Assembly (NCBI GenBank): GCA_031266185.1
Contig: JAISBM010000026.1
Location: 1-60,915 of the forward strand
From: Endomicrobium sp.
GTDB lineage: Bacteria; Elusimicrobiota; Endomicrobiia; Endomicrobiales; Endomicrobiaceae
Reading direction: 5' to 3'
Length of the DNA stretch: 60,915 bases
This document shows positions 53,870 through 60,915 of the stretch, one piece after another (positions within the stretch are counted from its first letter, which is position 1; every line of letters starts with the position of its first letter). Below the pieces are notes generated by a model. It did no database searches, was not told the DNA's origin, and saw nothing but the letters and a program-made list of their open reading frames with translations. Position numbers and translations under genes: made by a program.

Positions 53870-54164
53870 ATGAAGAAAGTGAAGGTAGTGATAAGTATGA
53901 TGATGATTTTACTTGCTGTGAAGGCATATGCGGGGGAGGGAAGTAGTAATAGATAGAAAAGTAACACAGGAGAATATATATGGAGGGAGAGTAGAGGGTA
54001 ACGGGACAGCGACATCGAATGTAGTGAGAATAAATAATGCAAGTGTAAAGAATGTGATTGGAGGGGTTGTAAATGTAGGAGATACTAGTACAGTAGTAAG
54101 TAGTAATATAGTAAGGATTATAGGAGAAAGAGAAGGAGTAGAAGGGATGGTGAAAGTAGGGTAG
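53870..54164 (+). pseudogene. collapsed autotransporter gene: signal peptide, short passenger, C-terminal strand
   Basis: A good Shine-Dalgarno (AGGAGG) precedes an ATG at 53870 and a signal peptide (MKKVKVVISMMMILLAVKAYA). One frameshift near a GGGGGAGGGA tract is followed by ENIYGGRVEGNGTATSNVVR, NASVKNVIGGVVNVGDTSTV and then IGEREGVEGMVKVG, stop. The end corresponds to the last barrel strands of the gene fragment at 60740-60915 (GEREGVEGMVKVGYSI). The gene has apparently lost almost all of its passenger and barrel by deletion. Confidence 0.65.
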
Positions 54165-54284
54165 TATATAGTTGGGAAGGAGTAAGGTATAGGAATATAG
54201 GAAGGAAGAAGAAAGAAAAGAAGAAGGCAAAGATAATGAGGAAGTTAGCAATAGGATAGCAAACAAATTATGCCGTGCTAGGCG

Positions 54285-54350
54285 ATTTGGAAAATCGTTG
54301 TTTAAAGGGAACAAAGAAATATTTGAAGGGCTGTATGTATGTGACAAATG
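54285..54350 (+). pseudogene. AAA-ATPase-like (PF09820-type) scrap
   Basis: RARRFGKSLFKGNKEIFEGL is a collapsed version of the 'RRFGKSL..LkeyFeGnkelFegLyI' motif of AAA-ATPase_like proteins. Much of the gene is missing. A larger piece of the same family occurs at 60399-60748, in both places next to an autotransporter C-terminal fragment. Confidence 0.5.
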
Positions 54351-54450
54351 GGACTAGAGTAAGAAGAATGCAGTGATAGGCTTAGAGTTTGCTGAGCGTG
54401 CATAGTCCTGAAGAATTGAAAAGAATATATATTTAGAGAGACCCTTTTTG

Positions 54451-54518
54451 CAATATTAAATATTTGTTGCTCATAAGCCGCTCTTTGAGGTAACTCCGTT
54501 AAGATTCTAAACTAGACC
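54451..54518 (+). repeat. MITE-like element, copy D (right end only)
   Basis: 68 bp matching the right end of copy C (AATATTAAATATTTGTTGCTCATAAG region to TTCTAAACTAGACC). The left part is missing. It stands directly in front of an autotransporter remnant, as the right end of copy A does. Confidence 0.8.
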
Positions 54519-54524
54519 AATCCA

Positions 54525-55030
54525 GCATAGTTACCAACAACCGTCCCTACGTCTTAAGCCAACCCTCATACGCCCAGAACAACCTACTTACTGCAACACT
54601 ACTACTAATGTTAATAGTATTATTTATTGCCCATATTGATAGGACACGTCACAGTTATAGGATTACTTGCATCATCCTTTGGATCACGCTCCATAAACAA
54701 CATTAACAGTATTCCCTGACATAGATACAGGCGAACTTAAACTTTTATTTTCAGGCACAACATCTCTGCATCGCTTAACACAGGGTACGTGCTAAAGATT
54801 TCTACATTATTGACACCAGAATTAATGTTAACAGAATTATTGGTAGCATTGATATTAGGGGTAATAGCTACACCAGTAGTACCACTAGCCACATAGCTAC
54901 TTACAAACAGATAATTGAAACCACCAGAGATCTATCACTTTGCACACTACTAGACACTTTGATAATATTGCCATTAGAATCATCATTACCACCATAACTG
55001 CTTAGTATCAGACTCGTTCATAATCTTCAC
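54525..55030 (-). pseudogene. autotransporter passenger remnant (long fragment)
   Basis: On the minus strand it reads SYGGNDDSNGNIIKVSSSVQ, YLFVSSYVASGTTGVAITP, NINATNNSVNINSGVNNVEI and, after a shift, a part equivalent to 18964-19210 (GTVVG end). Repeated 'NNSVNI' and 'VYGAY' rhythms identify the beta-helix passenger. Multiple stops and frameshifts make it non-functional. It shares ~190 bp with the fragment behind MITE copy A. Confidence 0.65.
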
Positions 55031-55104
55031 ACCTCTTAGTTCTAAAAACTGATAACTTTAGAAATCTACCTTCCCTTTAAAGCCTGTCAGGTCAAGTAAA
55101 AAAA

Positions 55105-55148
55105 GTGTATATACACTGTTGACAAGCATCATTATAATATTTTAGTAT
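55105..55148 (+). promoter_or_regulatory. promoter and palindrome upstream of the RHH/RelE operon
   Basis: A perfect 12-bp palindrome GTGTATATACAC (55105-55116) is directly followed by TTGACA (55119-55124) and, after 18 bp, TAGTAT. A TGATATACT extended -10 at 55151 is an alternative. Autoregulation through the palindrome is typical of antitoxins with ribbon-helix-helix domains. Confidence 0.5.
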
Positions 55149-55174
55149 TATGATATACTATCAGGAGGTGCCCT

Positions 55175-55411
55175 GTGAAAAATCAAGTAAGCCTTACAAT
55201 TGACGAGCAAATACTTAATTGGATTGACATGGAACGCAATACAACTACACGTTCTACGTTTATTAATCAAATTTTGAAAAAGACATACAATGAATTCAAA
55301 CAGTCTTTTGATTGGGAAACTGAAGACAAAATCGCAGAACAAAACATTAAAGAAAAGAAAACTAAGAAATTTAAAACCACAAAAGAAGCGTTAAGATGGC
55401 TAAAATCTTAG
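55175..55411 (+). CDS. ribbon-helix-helix antitoxin
   Basis: 78 residues. A GTG start with a strong Shine-Dalgarno (CAGGAGGTG). The N-terminal RHH (SLTIDEQILNWIDMERNTTT, RSTFINQILKKT) binds DNA. The C-terminal Lys/Glu-rich part (EKKTKKFKTTKEALRWL) is the usual disordered toxin-binding tail. Its stop overlaps the toxin start by 16 bases. It is one of the intact TA pairs of this window. Confidence 0.8.
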   Translation: MKNQVSLTIDEQILNWIDMERNTTTRSTFINQILKKTYNEFKQSFDWETEDKIAEQNIKEKKTKKFKTTKEALRWLKS

Positions 55412-55671
55412 AATTTACAGAACGTTTTAAAGAAAATTATAAAGCGCTGCCAATTAATTTACAAGAGCTTTTTGATAAAAAATTAGCTCTTTTTGTTAAC
55501 AACCCTTTTCACCCTTCTCTTAACACTCATAAATATAAAACATCTGAGAAAAGTTCAATATATGAAGCATATATTAACGTTTCTTATAGGTTCACTTTTG
55601 AAATGACAAAAGAAAAATATATTTTCCGAAATATTGGTCCTCATAAAATAATAGATAGAGGAACTGTTTAA
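55396..55671 (+). CDS. RelE/ParE-superfamily toxin
   Basis: 91 residues. RelE/YafQ-like features: FTERFKENYKALPINLQELF, FVNNPFHPSLNTHKYKTSEK, IYEAYINVSYRFTFEM and FRNIGPHKII, a typical end for the YafQ/YhaV-like mRNA interferase group (His near the C terminus). Overlapping starts with the antitoxin support the TA assignment. The target (mRNA or gyrase) cannot be decided. Confidence 0.8.
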   Translation: MAKILEFTERFKENYKALPINLQELFDKKLALFVNNPFHPSLNTHKYKTSEKSSIYEAYINVSYRFTFEMTKEKYIFRNIGPHKIIDRGTV

Positions 55672-55779
55672 AAGTTTGTAAGGACACTGTATTAGTAATT
55701 TATACTAATTTTTGTGTTTATGTGTATTTGTTTTGAAATAGCTTTATTAAAGTTTACATTTAGTTTTTATTTTTAAAAA

Positions 55780-56545
55780 ATTTTATAAAAAATAAGATTT
55801 GGTAATCTATTGCATTGTCCCAATAAGTTATATCATGTTTTCCAGGCCTAACTATATAATCGTGAGGAATCTTTTCTCTAACAACTTTTTGTGGAAATTT
55901 TCGTTAAGAATATCTTCATATCCGCAATCAAGAATGATTGCAAGTTCTAACGGGTAGGTTATATTATTGACAAAATTTATTAAAGAATATTTTTTCCAAA
56001 GATTTTTACTGTTACCTAAAACAGACCTTATGTTAAAATCTTTGTTAGGCCTTAATATCTAAATCGATAGAAAATTTAGTTAATTCAATAATATCTCCTG
56101 CTCCGCTAGTGTTACCTGCTGTGCCAAATATGTCAGAATGGTGTAGGCTGGCCCATAAAGAACCGTACCCATCCATACTAAAGCCTGTTATTGCTCTAGA
56201 ATTTTTTGTTGCAATAGTCTTATAATTTTTGTCCATATAATTTACAAGTTCTTGTGAAATAAAAGTTTCATATTTAATGTTTAAATTTATAGAGCTGTCA
56301 ACATCCCAAATATCTTGTCCATTATGGCACAAAAATGATGTTATGTTTATCTGATATTTGTTTTAATGTCGGGTGTATTGTTATCCAAGATTTTTCATCA
56401 CCACTATATCCATGTAGGAGGTACGCGGTATAACATCTAACTTTTGTGTTTTATGGAGATACAACTACTGTTGGAATGGTTTTGTTCATTGGCATGCTTT
56501 TTACAAAAATAGTTCCAACTTTATAAAACTTAAGCGTTTAATCAT
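55780..56545 (-). pseudogene. putative esterase (esterase D/PF00756-like), frameshifted
   Basis: The order of motifs fits the family but frames change repeatedly. Upstream pieces: YTAYLLHGYSGDEKSWITIH, then IIFVCHNGQDIWD, then the open part with KNSRAITGFSMDGYGSLWAS (GxSxxG nucleophile elbow, with D replacing a conserved G), and last NITYPLELAIILDCGYEDI and RPGKHDITYWDNAIDYQI at the C terminus. Three or more frameshifts make it a pseudogene. Confidence 0.75.
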
Positions 56546-56554
56546 AAGATCCTC

Positions 56555-56878
56555 TTATTTTTTTCTGTAATATTCGTCTACAATAAATTCAGCACTTTCT
56601 GTCCATAACAAATTATTTATACGTTTTAAAACTTTATAAGTATAAGTATTTGAGTCCAAAGATCTTCATAAGCATCGTCAAAAGCTGCGCTTTAGTTTCT
56701 TTTTCAGTATGTCATCTGTAAAATAAAGACTTTCGTCAAGATTTTGCGTATGAAGTACTCCATTCTAAACAAATTTAAGGCGCCAATTGTCTGTTGTCTG
56801 TATTTCATGTTTGCCAGCATATTCTTCAACTGCAACAACTACTAACAAGTTTTTGTCTCTCTCTTGTTGATGAATCAT
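56555..56878 (-). pseudogene. broken gene of unknown family
   Basis: One frame from ATG 56878 with three internal stops reads MIHQQERDKNLLVVVAVEEY, AGKHEIQTTDNWRLKFV, stop, NGVLHTQNLDESLYFTDDIL and ends RINNLLWTESAEFIVDEYYR. A neighbouring frame contains AAFDDAYEDLWTQIL, so at least one shift and back-shift are likely. Codon use is protein-like, but the family is not recognised. Confidence 0.4.
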
Positions 56879-56966
56879 TAGACCTCTTCTTATTTTGTTT
56901 AATTTCAAACAAAACTATAACTCATTATCTCAAAAAAGTCATTGAAAATTAAACAAAACTTAACAA

Positions 56967-58346
56967 TTACTTTCCTACACAAAAAGTAGAAAATATGGTA
57001 TCTAAAATGTCTTCTTTAACTTCAATACCTAAAATTTCGTTTAATGCGTTTTGGGCTACTTGCGCATGGAAACAGACAAGTTCGTCTGCATCTTTTTTAG
57101 AAAGTTCTAATTTTGTTTTTTGTAGCGCTTCTAAAGCGTTGTTTAGCAAAGTGTAATGCCTGGAATTTATCATTAAGTTAGTGCTTTGTATATCATTTAC
57201 ACCAACAACTTTTGTGAGTTTTTCTAAAAGTGTAAAGAGTCCTGTTTCTTTTTTTGCAGAGATTTTTATTTTGCTGGCAGCCAATTTAGAAAATAACGGA
57301 TTGTTGTCAATGTTTAGCTTTTGTGGTAAGTCAGACTTGTTTAGTACGGCAATTATGGGAATACTTAATTTTTCTTTGTTTAATATGTTAGCAATTTGCA
57401 CATCATCTTTGTCTATTGGTAGAGAACTATCAAAAATCCAAACTAAAACACCTGCTGAAAAAATAGTTTCTTTAGTTTTTTCTTGCCCTAAAAGTTCTAT
57501 AGAATTTTCTGTATGTGTTCTAATGCCAGCTGTATCTATTACTGTAAGAGGGACTCCATAACAGTCTATAGTTTCTTCTATTGTGTCTCTTGTTGTGCCT
57601 GCAATATCTGTAACTATTGCTCTGTTTTTACCTGAAATTGCGTTCAGTAAAGAAGATTTCCCTGCGTTAGGTTTGCCAATAAGTGCAACTTTTATACCGC
57701 TTTGAAGAACTTTGCTTACTTTATAAGATTTTAAAAGACTCTCTATATCTTTTATGCAAGTTTCAACACGAGCAAGTTTTTCTTCCCTAGACAAAAATAT
57801 AATATCTTCTTCAGGATGGTCTAAGTTTACTTCCATAAAAGCAAGAAGGTTTGTGATAGAGTTTTTTATAGTTTTTATTTTTGTAGAAAAAGTGCCCTTA
57901 ACATTATTTAAAGCAGCTTTTACAGATGAGGATGTCTTGCTTGTTATTAAGTTGCAAACAGCTTCTGCTTGAGTAAGGTCTTTTTTCCCGTTTAGAAAAG
58001 ACCTGTAAGTAAACTCTCCAGGCTCAGCGGGCCGTGCACCAGCTTTGTATAAAAGGGTTAATATTTCGTTTATTATTACTGGGTTGCCATGCACAGATAT
58101 TTCTACTAAATTTTCGCCCGTATAAGTGTTTGGTGCATAAAAAAAAGAGCAAAGCACTTCGTCTTTTTTCTCGTTACCGTCTACAATAAATCCGTACTTA
58201 ATTTGATTATCTTTACTAGAAGACGTTTTAAATACTTTGTTTAAAATATCAAAAGAGTTGTTTCCTGACATACGTATTACTGCAATTGCAGATTTACCGG
58301 CCGCTGTTGACAGAGTTGCTATAGTGTCTTCCTTTAAGTAGTTCAT
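56967..58346 (-). CDS. mnmE: tRNA modification GTPase MnmE
   Basis: 459 residues. The N-terminal domain starts DTIATLSTAAGKSAIAVIRM and includes the formyl-THF-binding region; the helical domain follows. The G domain begins near residue 222 (VALIGKPNAGKSSLLNAISG) with TTRDTIEE, DTAGIRTHTE and NKSD. The last residues FSTFCVGK carry the C-x-G-K tail used with MnmG. It modifies U34 of certain tRNAs with MnmG. An independent gene between two islands of decay. Confidence 0.97.
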   Translation of the reverse strand: MNYLKEDTIATLSTAAGKSAIAVIRMSGNNSFDILNKVFKTSSSKDNQIKYGFIVDGNEKKDEVLCSFFYAPNTYTGENLVEISVHGNPVIINEILTLLYKAGARPAEPGEFTYRSFLNGKKDLTQAEAVCNLITSKTSSSVKAALNNVKGTFSTKIKTIKNSITNLLAFMEVNLDHPEEDIIFLSREEKLARVETCIKDIESLLKSYKVSKVLQSGIKVALIGKPNAGKSSLLNAISGKNRAIVTDIAGTTRDTIEETIDCYGVPLTVIDTAGIRTHTENSIELLGQEKTKETIFSAGVLVWIFDSSLPIDKDDVQIANILNKEKLSIPIIAVLNKSDLPQKLNIDNNPLFSKLAASKIKISAKKETGLFTLLEKLTKVVGVNDIQSTNLMINSRHYTLLNNALEALQKTKLELSKKDADELVCFHAQVAQNALNEILGIEVKEDILDTIFSTFCVGK

Positions 58347-58428
58347 AAGTATTTAACCATCAAGCATCTAATAGTTTACTCGTATTATACATAAATATAA
58401 GGAGATATTTAAAAGAAGTGCACATACT

Positions 58429-58459
58429 GGTCTAGTTTAGAACCTTATCTACATTACTA
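58429..58459 (+). repeat. MITE-like element, copy E (left end only)
   Basis: About 31 bp (GGTCTAGTTTAGAACCTTAT and then CTACATTACTA) matching the left terminus of copies A and C; the remainder is absent. It lies between mnmE and the DUF4143 gene. Confidence 0.75.
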
Positions 58460-58517
58460 ATTGTTTATGTGTCAAATGACTCTAAATGTCCAATATTCTT
58501 TGAACTTTTACAAAAGA

Positions 58518-59756
58518 CTAAACCCCTAGAGATGATAATGATATTACATTTACACCATCTGGGCGTTTGTAACTTATTCCTGTACCTACAATTATATTTA
58601 AAGATGTGGGGCGCTTTGATATATTTCTAGTTATTTCTATTAAGTTTTTTGCAGCTGTATCAACAAGCGATGGCCCTAATTTAACTTCAAATGCTGCCCA
58701 CTCCCCAGCGTCATTTTGTACTATAGCATCTATTTCTTTGTCATTGGAATCTTTGTAATGATACACTAAGGCATCATTTGCCTGTGCATAAACACGTAAA
58801 TCATGAATTACTAAAGACTCAAACAAAAAACCCAAATATTCAGGATTTTTTAACAAACTTTCTTCATTTAATCCCAAAATGCTAATAGCCAAAGACACAT
58901 CTGTAAAATGTCTTTTTGGGGCTTTTCTTAACTGTGCAGATGATCTAATATGAGTATTCCATGCGAGTTGATTTTCAATTATCATTAACCGTTCTAAGGT
59001 ATCTAGATAATCACTTACAGTTAGTCTTGTAATACTTTCTGAATATTGTTTTATATCTTTAGTTAAAGTTTCGATATTTGCGGCAGTAGAAATATTTCTT
59101 GCTAAAGATTTCAATAATGCTTTTATTTTGTTTGGGTCTCGAGAAATTTTTGACACTTTTGACAAATCTACTTCCGCTAATAAATCAATATAAGCTTTAT
59201 TAATTCTTTTTGCAGATTCAACAGACTTATTGATATTAGTGGGCCATCCTCCTATAATTAGTCTATTTATTATATTGTTGATAGAAATCTTTTGGATTTC
59301 AGGTTTTATTTTATCTGTATTTAATAAAGCGCCTAGAGATATTGTCCCGGATGAAAAACCCAATTCAAACCAAGACATCGTTCTCATAACTGAAATTGTA
59401 AAACGCCCTGCTCCAGAATGTGTTTTTGTTGTTTCAATAGGATTTGCAGAGCCTGTTAAAATAAACTGCCCTGGTTTTTGTTTTTTGTCTACATTATGGC
59501 GAATATAATTCCATAAAAGAGGTTGCTCTTGCCATTCGTCAATCAAGCGCGGAGTTTGCCCATCAAGCAAAACTTCGGGATTAAAATCCATAAATGTTTT
59601 TACTTTTGGATCTATATCAACCTGAAGTCTACTTTTTGCAAATTGCATTACTGTTAAAGTTTTTCCACAAGACTTAGGACCTTTTATCAAAAGTGCCCCG
59701 CTACTTTTTAGATTTTTTTGTATCTCTAGTTCTATGATACGTTGCTTATATATCAT
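58518..59756 (-). CDS. DUF4143-type AAA ATPase
   Basis: 412 residues. Walker A LIKGPKSCGKTLTVMQ, Walker B RLIDEWQEQP, sensor LTGSANPIETTKTHSGAGRF and the DUF4143 part GFLFESLVIHDLRVYAQAND with KEIDAIVQNDAGEWAAFEVK as the PD-(D/E)XK-like end. Full length and apparently intact. A paralog of the genes at 51837 and 42613, but more divergent in the middle. GAGG precedes the ATG at 59756. The 59757-60034 gap shows only AT-rich sequence. Confidence 0.88.
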   Translation of the reverse strand: MIYKQRIIELEIQKNLKSSGALLIKGPKSCGKTLTVMQFAKSRLQVDIDPKVKTFMDFNPEVLLDGQTPRLIDEWQEQPLLWNYIRHNVDKKQKPGQFILTGSANPIETTKTHSGAGRFTISVMRTMSWFELGFSSGTISLGALLNTDKIKPEIQKISINNIINRLIIGGWPTNINKSVESAKRINKAYIDLLAEVDLSKVSKISRDPNKIKALLKSLARNISTAANIETLTKDIKQYSESITRLTVSDYLDTLERLMIIENQLAWNTHIRSSAQLRKAPKRHFTDVSLAISILGLNEESLLKNPEYLGFLFESLVIHDLRVYAQANDALVYHYKDSNDKEIDAIVQNDAGEWAAFEVKLGPSLVDTAAKNLIEITRNISKRPTSLNIIVGTGISYKRPDGVNVISLSSLGV

Positions 59757-60034
59757 GTTACCTCCATGCTATACAAAATAAGCATATAATAATATACAAA
59801 AAAAATCAATTTCAATATACGAAATATGGCAATATTACCATACATAAAAATCTTACTTGGCTTATGTAAGTCTTATGTATAGTAATTTTGTTATTTGTAG
59901 CCACTTATATGATGTAAAATTAATATAAAATAGTTGTCTACATCTGAGTTGATCTTGATAAAACTGAAAGATGCTCCTTAGATAAATTTACGATTTTTAT
60001 AAATATCAAGAGGAAAGTTAAGACTGAAATATAT

Positions 60035-60382
60035 TTATACAAACAACACAAAGATAATAATCGCATAAAAAGGTAACAATTGTTTGTTAGCTTGCTGCAC
60101 AGACTTATTGTTTGTAAACAGTTCGTACCCAATAAATAAAACTATAGTTATTGCAGATATTAACGAAAGCATCAAAGATATAGCATATAATGCGAGAGAA
60201 ACAAAAATGAAGTGTTTGTATTGGTTGTGTTTTAGTCCGGTAGCATCTTTTAAAGTGTAAATAAATAGTGCACCTAACGAACAAAACAGGCCAACAAAAG
60301 CAAGAAAAGAAAACTTTATACAAACGCCAAGCAATACCCCAAAAATAAAAACTACCAAGATTTTTGCAGTTAAGCTTTTCAT
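60035..60382 (-). CDS. small membrane protein, four predicted helices
   Basis: 115 residues. Hydrophobic segments at about 7-22, 24-44, 59-85 and 104-114 (possibly four). No motif recognised. It is alone between the DUF4143 gene and the AAA-ATPase remnant. Confidence 0.5.
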   Translation of the reverse strand: MKSLTAKILVVFIFGVLLGVCIKFSFLAFVGLFCSLGALFIYTLKDATGLKHNQYKHFIFVSLALYAISLMLSLISAITIVLFIGYELFTNNKSVQQANKQLLPFYAIIIFVLFV

Positions 60383-60398
60383 AAAATCTCTTATTTGA

Positions 60399-60748
60399 TT
60401 ACTTGGGAAAAGTCGTGTAGTGTTCTTTTTTGGTTGCAGGTAAGGCTTCTTTATTGTTCAAATTGTCTGTTATAGGTTTGTCATACTCGTCTCCCCATAT
60501 CACTACTCTGTCTCCTGCTTTCTTGAGCATCTTCTCTGTTAGCTCTGCAAACATTGTTTCTAGTTGGCTGTTTTGCAGTTCTATATTGTTCTGTCTTGTA
60601 CTTGTTTTAACAAAATCAAATAAAGATCCTTCTAACTTCCCAGGTGTGTCATAAGCAAGCTCTGTAAAGTCTAAATGTATCACTGGATATTTCTTTGTTC
60701 CCTTTAAATATGAAAGTCCTAATTAATAGAGATTTTCCAAATCTTTTT
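60399..60748 (-). pseudogene. AAA-ATPase-like (PF09820-type) remnant
   Basis: Frame pieces: FGKSLL..., then SYLKGTKKYPVIHLDFTELA (the 'KYPVIHLDF' motif of the family), then LEGSLFDFVKTSTRQNN, ETMFAELTEKMLKKAGDRVV and a Walker-B-like WGDEYDKPITDNLNN, ending soon after. The C-terminal nuclease part is missing and frames shift near 60700. It is a larger copy of the fragment at 54285. Confidence 0.6.
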
Positions 60749-60915
60749 TTCTTACTTCCTATACCTTACTCCTTACCAACTTATATACTATACCCCACTT
60801 TCACCATCCCTTCTACTCCTTCTCTTTCTCCTATATACCCTCTACCACTTACTTTTATGTTTATATCTCCCATCTCTCCTACTATCCCTATCTCCCCTAT
60901 CCCCATCCCTCCTTT
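60740..60915 (-). pseudogene. autotransporter C-terminal barrel fragment
   Basis: On the minus strand it reads MGIGEIGIVGEMGDINIKVS, GRGYIGEREGVEGMVKVG, YSI, stop. The last strand ends with an aromatic-type YSI (family usual YSF). Over about 80 bp (60757-60835) it is nearly identical to 54120-54195. The plus strand here is almost pure pyrimidine. Truncated by the window end. Confidence 0.55.

Noticed and set aside
53683-54347. Long minus-strand open frames opposite the autotransporter remnant
   Set aside because: Ser/Tyr/Leu/Ile-rich translations are the antisense shadow of purine-rich DNA; the plus strand carries the Shine-Dalgarno, signal peptide and recognisable motifs.

Overview
The window is AT-rich, densely coding bacterial chromosome in which long conserved housekeeping operons alternate with short, heavily decayed accessory islands. 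Features that point to an Elusimicrobiota / Endomicrobium-like Gram-negative bacterium are the PorV/PorQ-type outer-membrane protein, a type III glutamine synthetase, a split glycine decarboxylase (gcvPA/gcvPB), a stand-alone ThiD2, a DUF4416 protein, lysine-rich tail proteins and many small broken genes. The assignment is an inference from gene content and composition and cannot be proved here. The amount of gene decay would fit a host-associated lineage undergoing genome reduction.

Left part (1-17 kb, mostly minus strand): an exported-protein/PorV pair; the conserved order glmU-prs-rplY-pth; a DNA-binding-like pair (excisionase-type HTH plus a lysine-tailed protein with a duplicated GYLYFIDK motif); a tight four-gene operon of an exported beta-CASP metallo-beta-lactamase, a TPR membrane protein, a small membrane protein and a DnaQ-type exonuclease; a decayed histidine kinase; nitroreductase-argS; and, on the plus strand, pcrA/uvrD and a nucleosidase-like gene overlapping a spore-photoproduct-lyase-like radical SAM gene.

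Middle (17-42.4 kb): hipBA; the first autotransporter-remnant/MITE island; an MltD-like transglycosylase; a methyltransferase; a metallophosphoesterase with DUF4416; a nine-gene run TPR-OMP-gcvH-gcvPA-gcvPB-rfaE2-thiD2-AlbA_2 regulator-thiC; the translation operon rpsP-khpA-rimM-trmD-rplS-rnhB-yraN, whose rimM lacks its N-terminal domain; tRNA-Ser(GCU); folD; a polytopic membrane protein; a 40-residue Cys/Lys protein; and serS behind dnaE.

Right part (42.4-60.9 kb): an island of wreckage (DUF4143 ATPase, DUF1016 nuclease, MntA/HEPN pair, transposase fragment); a nitrogen/amino-acid group of type III glutamine synthetase, a neurotransmitter:sodium symporter and a dicarboxylate/amino-acid:cation symporter; thiE; an intact DUF4143 ATPase; a 2-kb graveyard of autotransporter fragments; an RHH/RelE toxin-antitoxin pair; a broken esterase; mnmE; another DUF4143 ATPase; and a terminal autotransporter/AAA-ATPase fragment that repeats a junction seen near 54.2 kb.

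The strongest apparently undescribed signal is a dispersed ~212-bp element with imperfect terminal inverted repeats (GGTCTAGTTTAGAA...). It is present in three full-length or near-full-length copies and two end fragments. It looks like a MITE and repeatedly sits in or beside decaying autotransporter genes. Thiamine genes are split between the thiD2/thiC operon and a distant thiE. No CRISPR array, rRNA, intact transposase or TPP riboswitch was seen.
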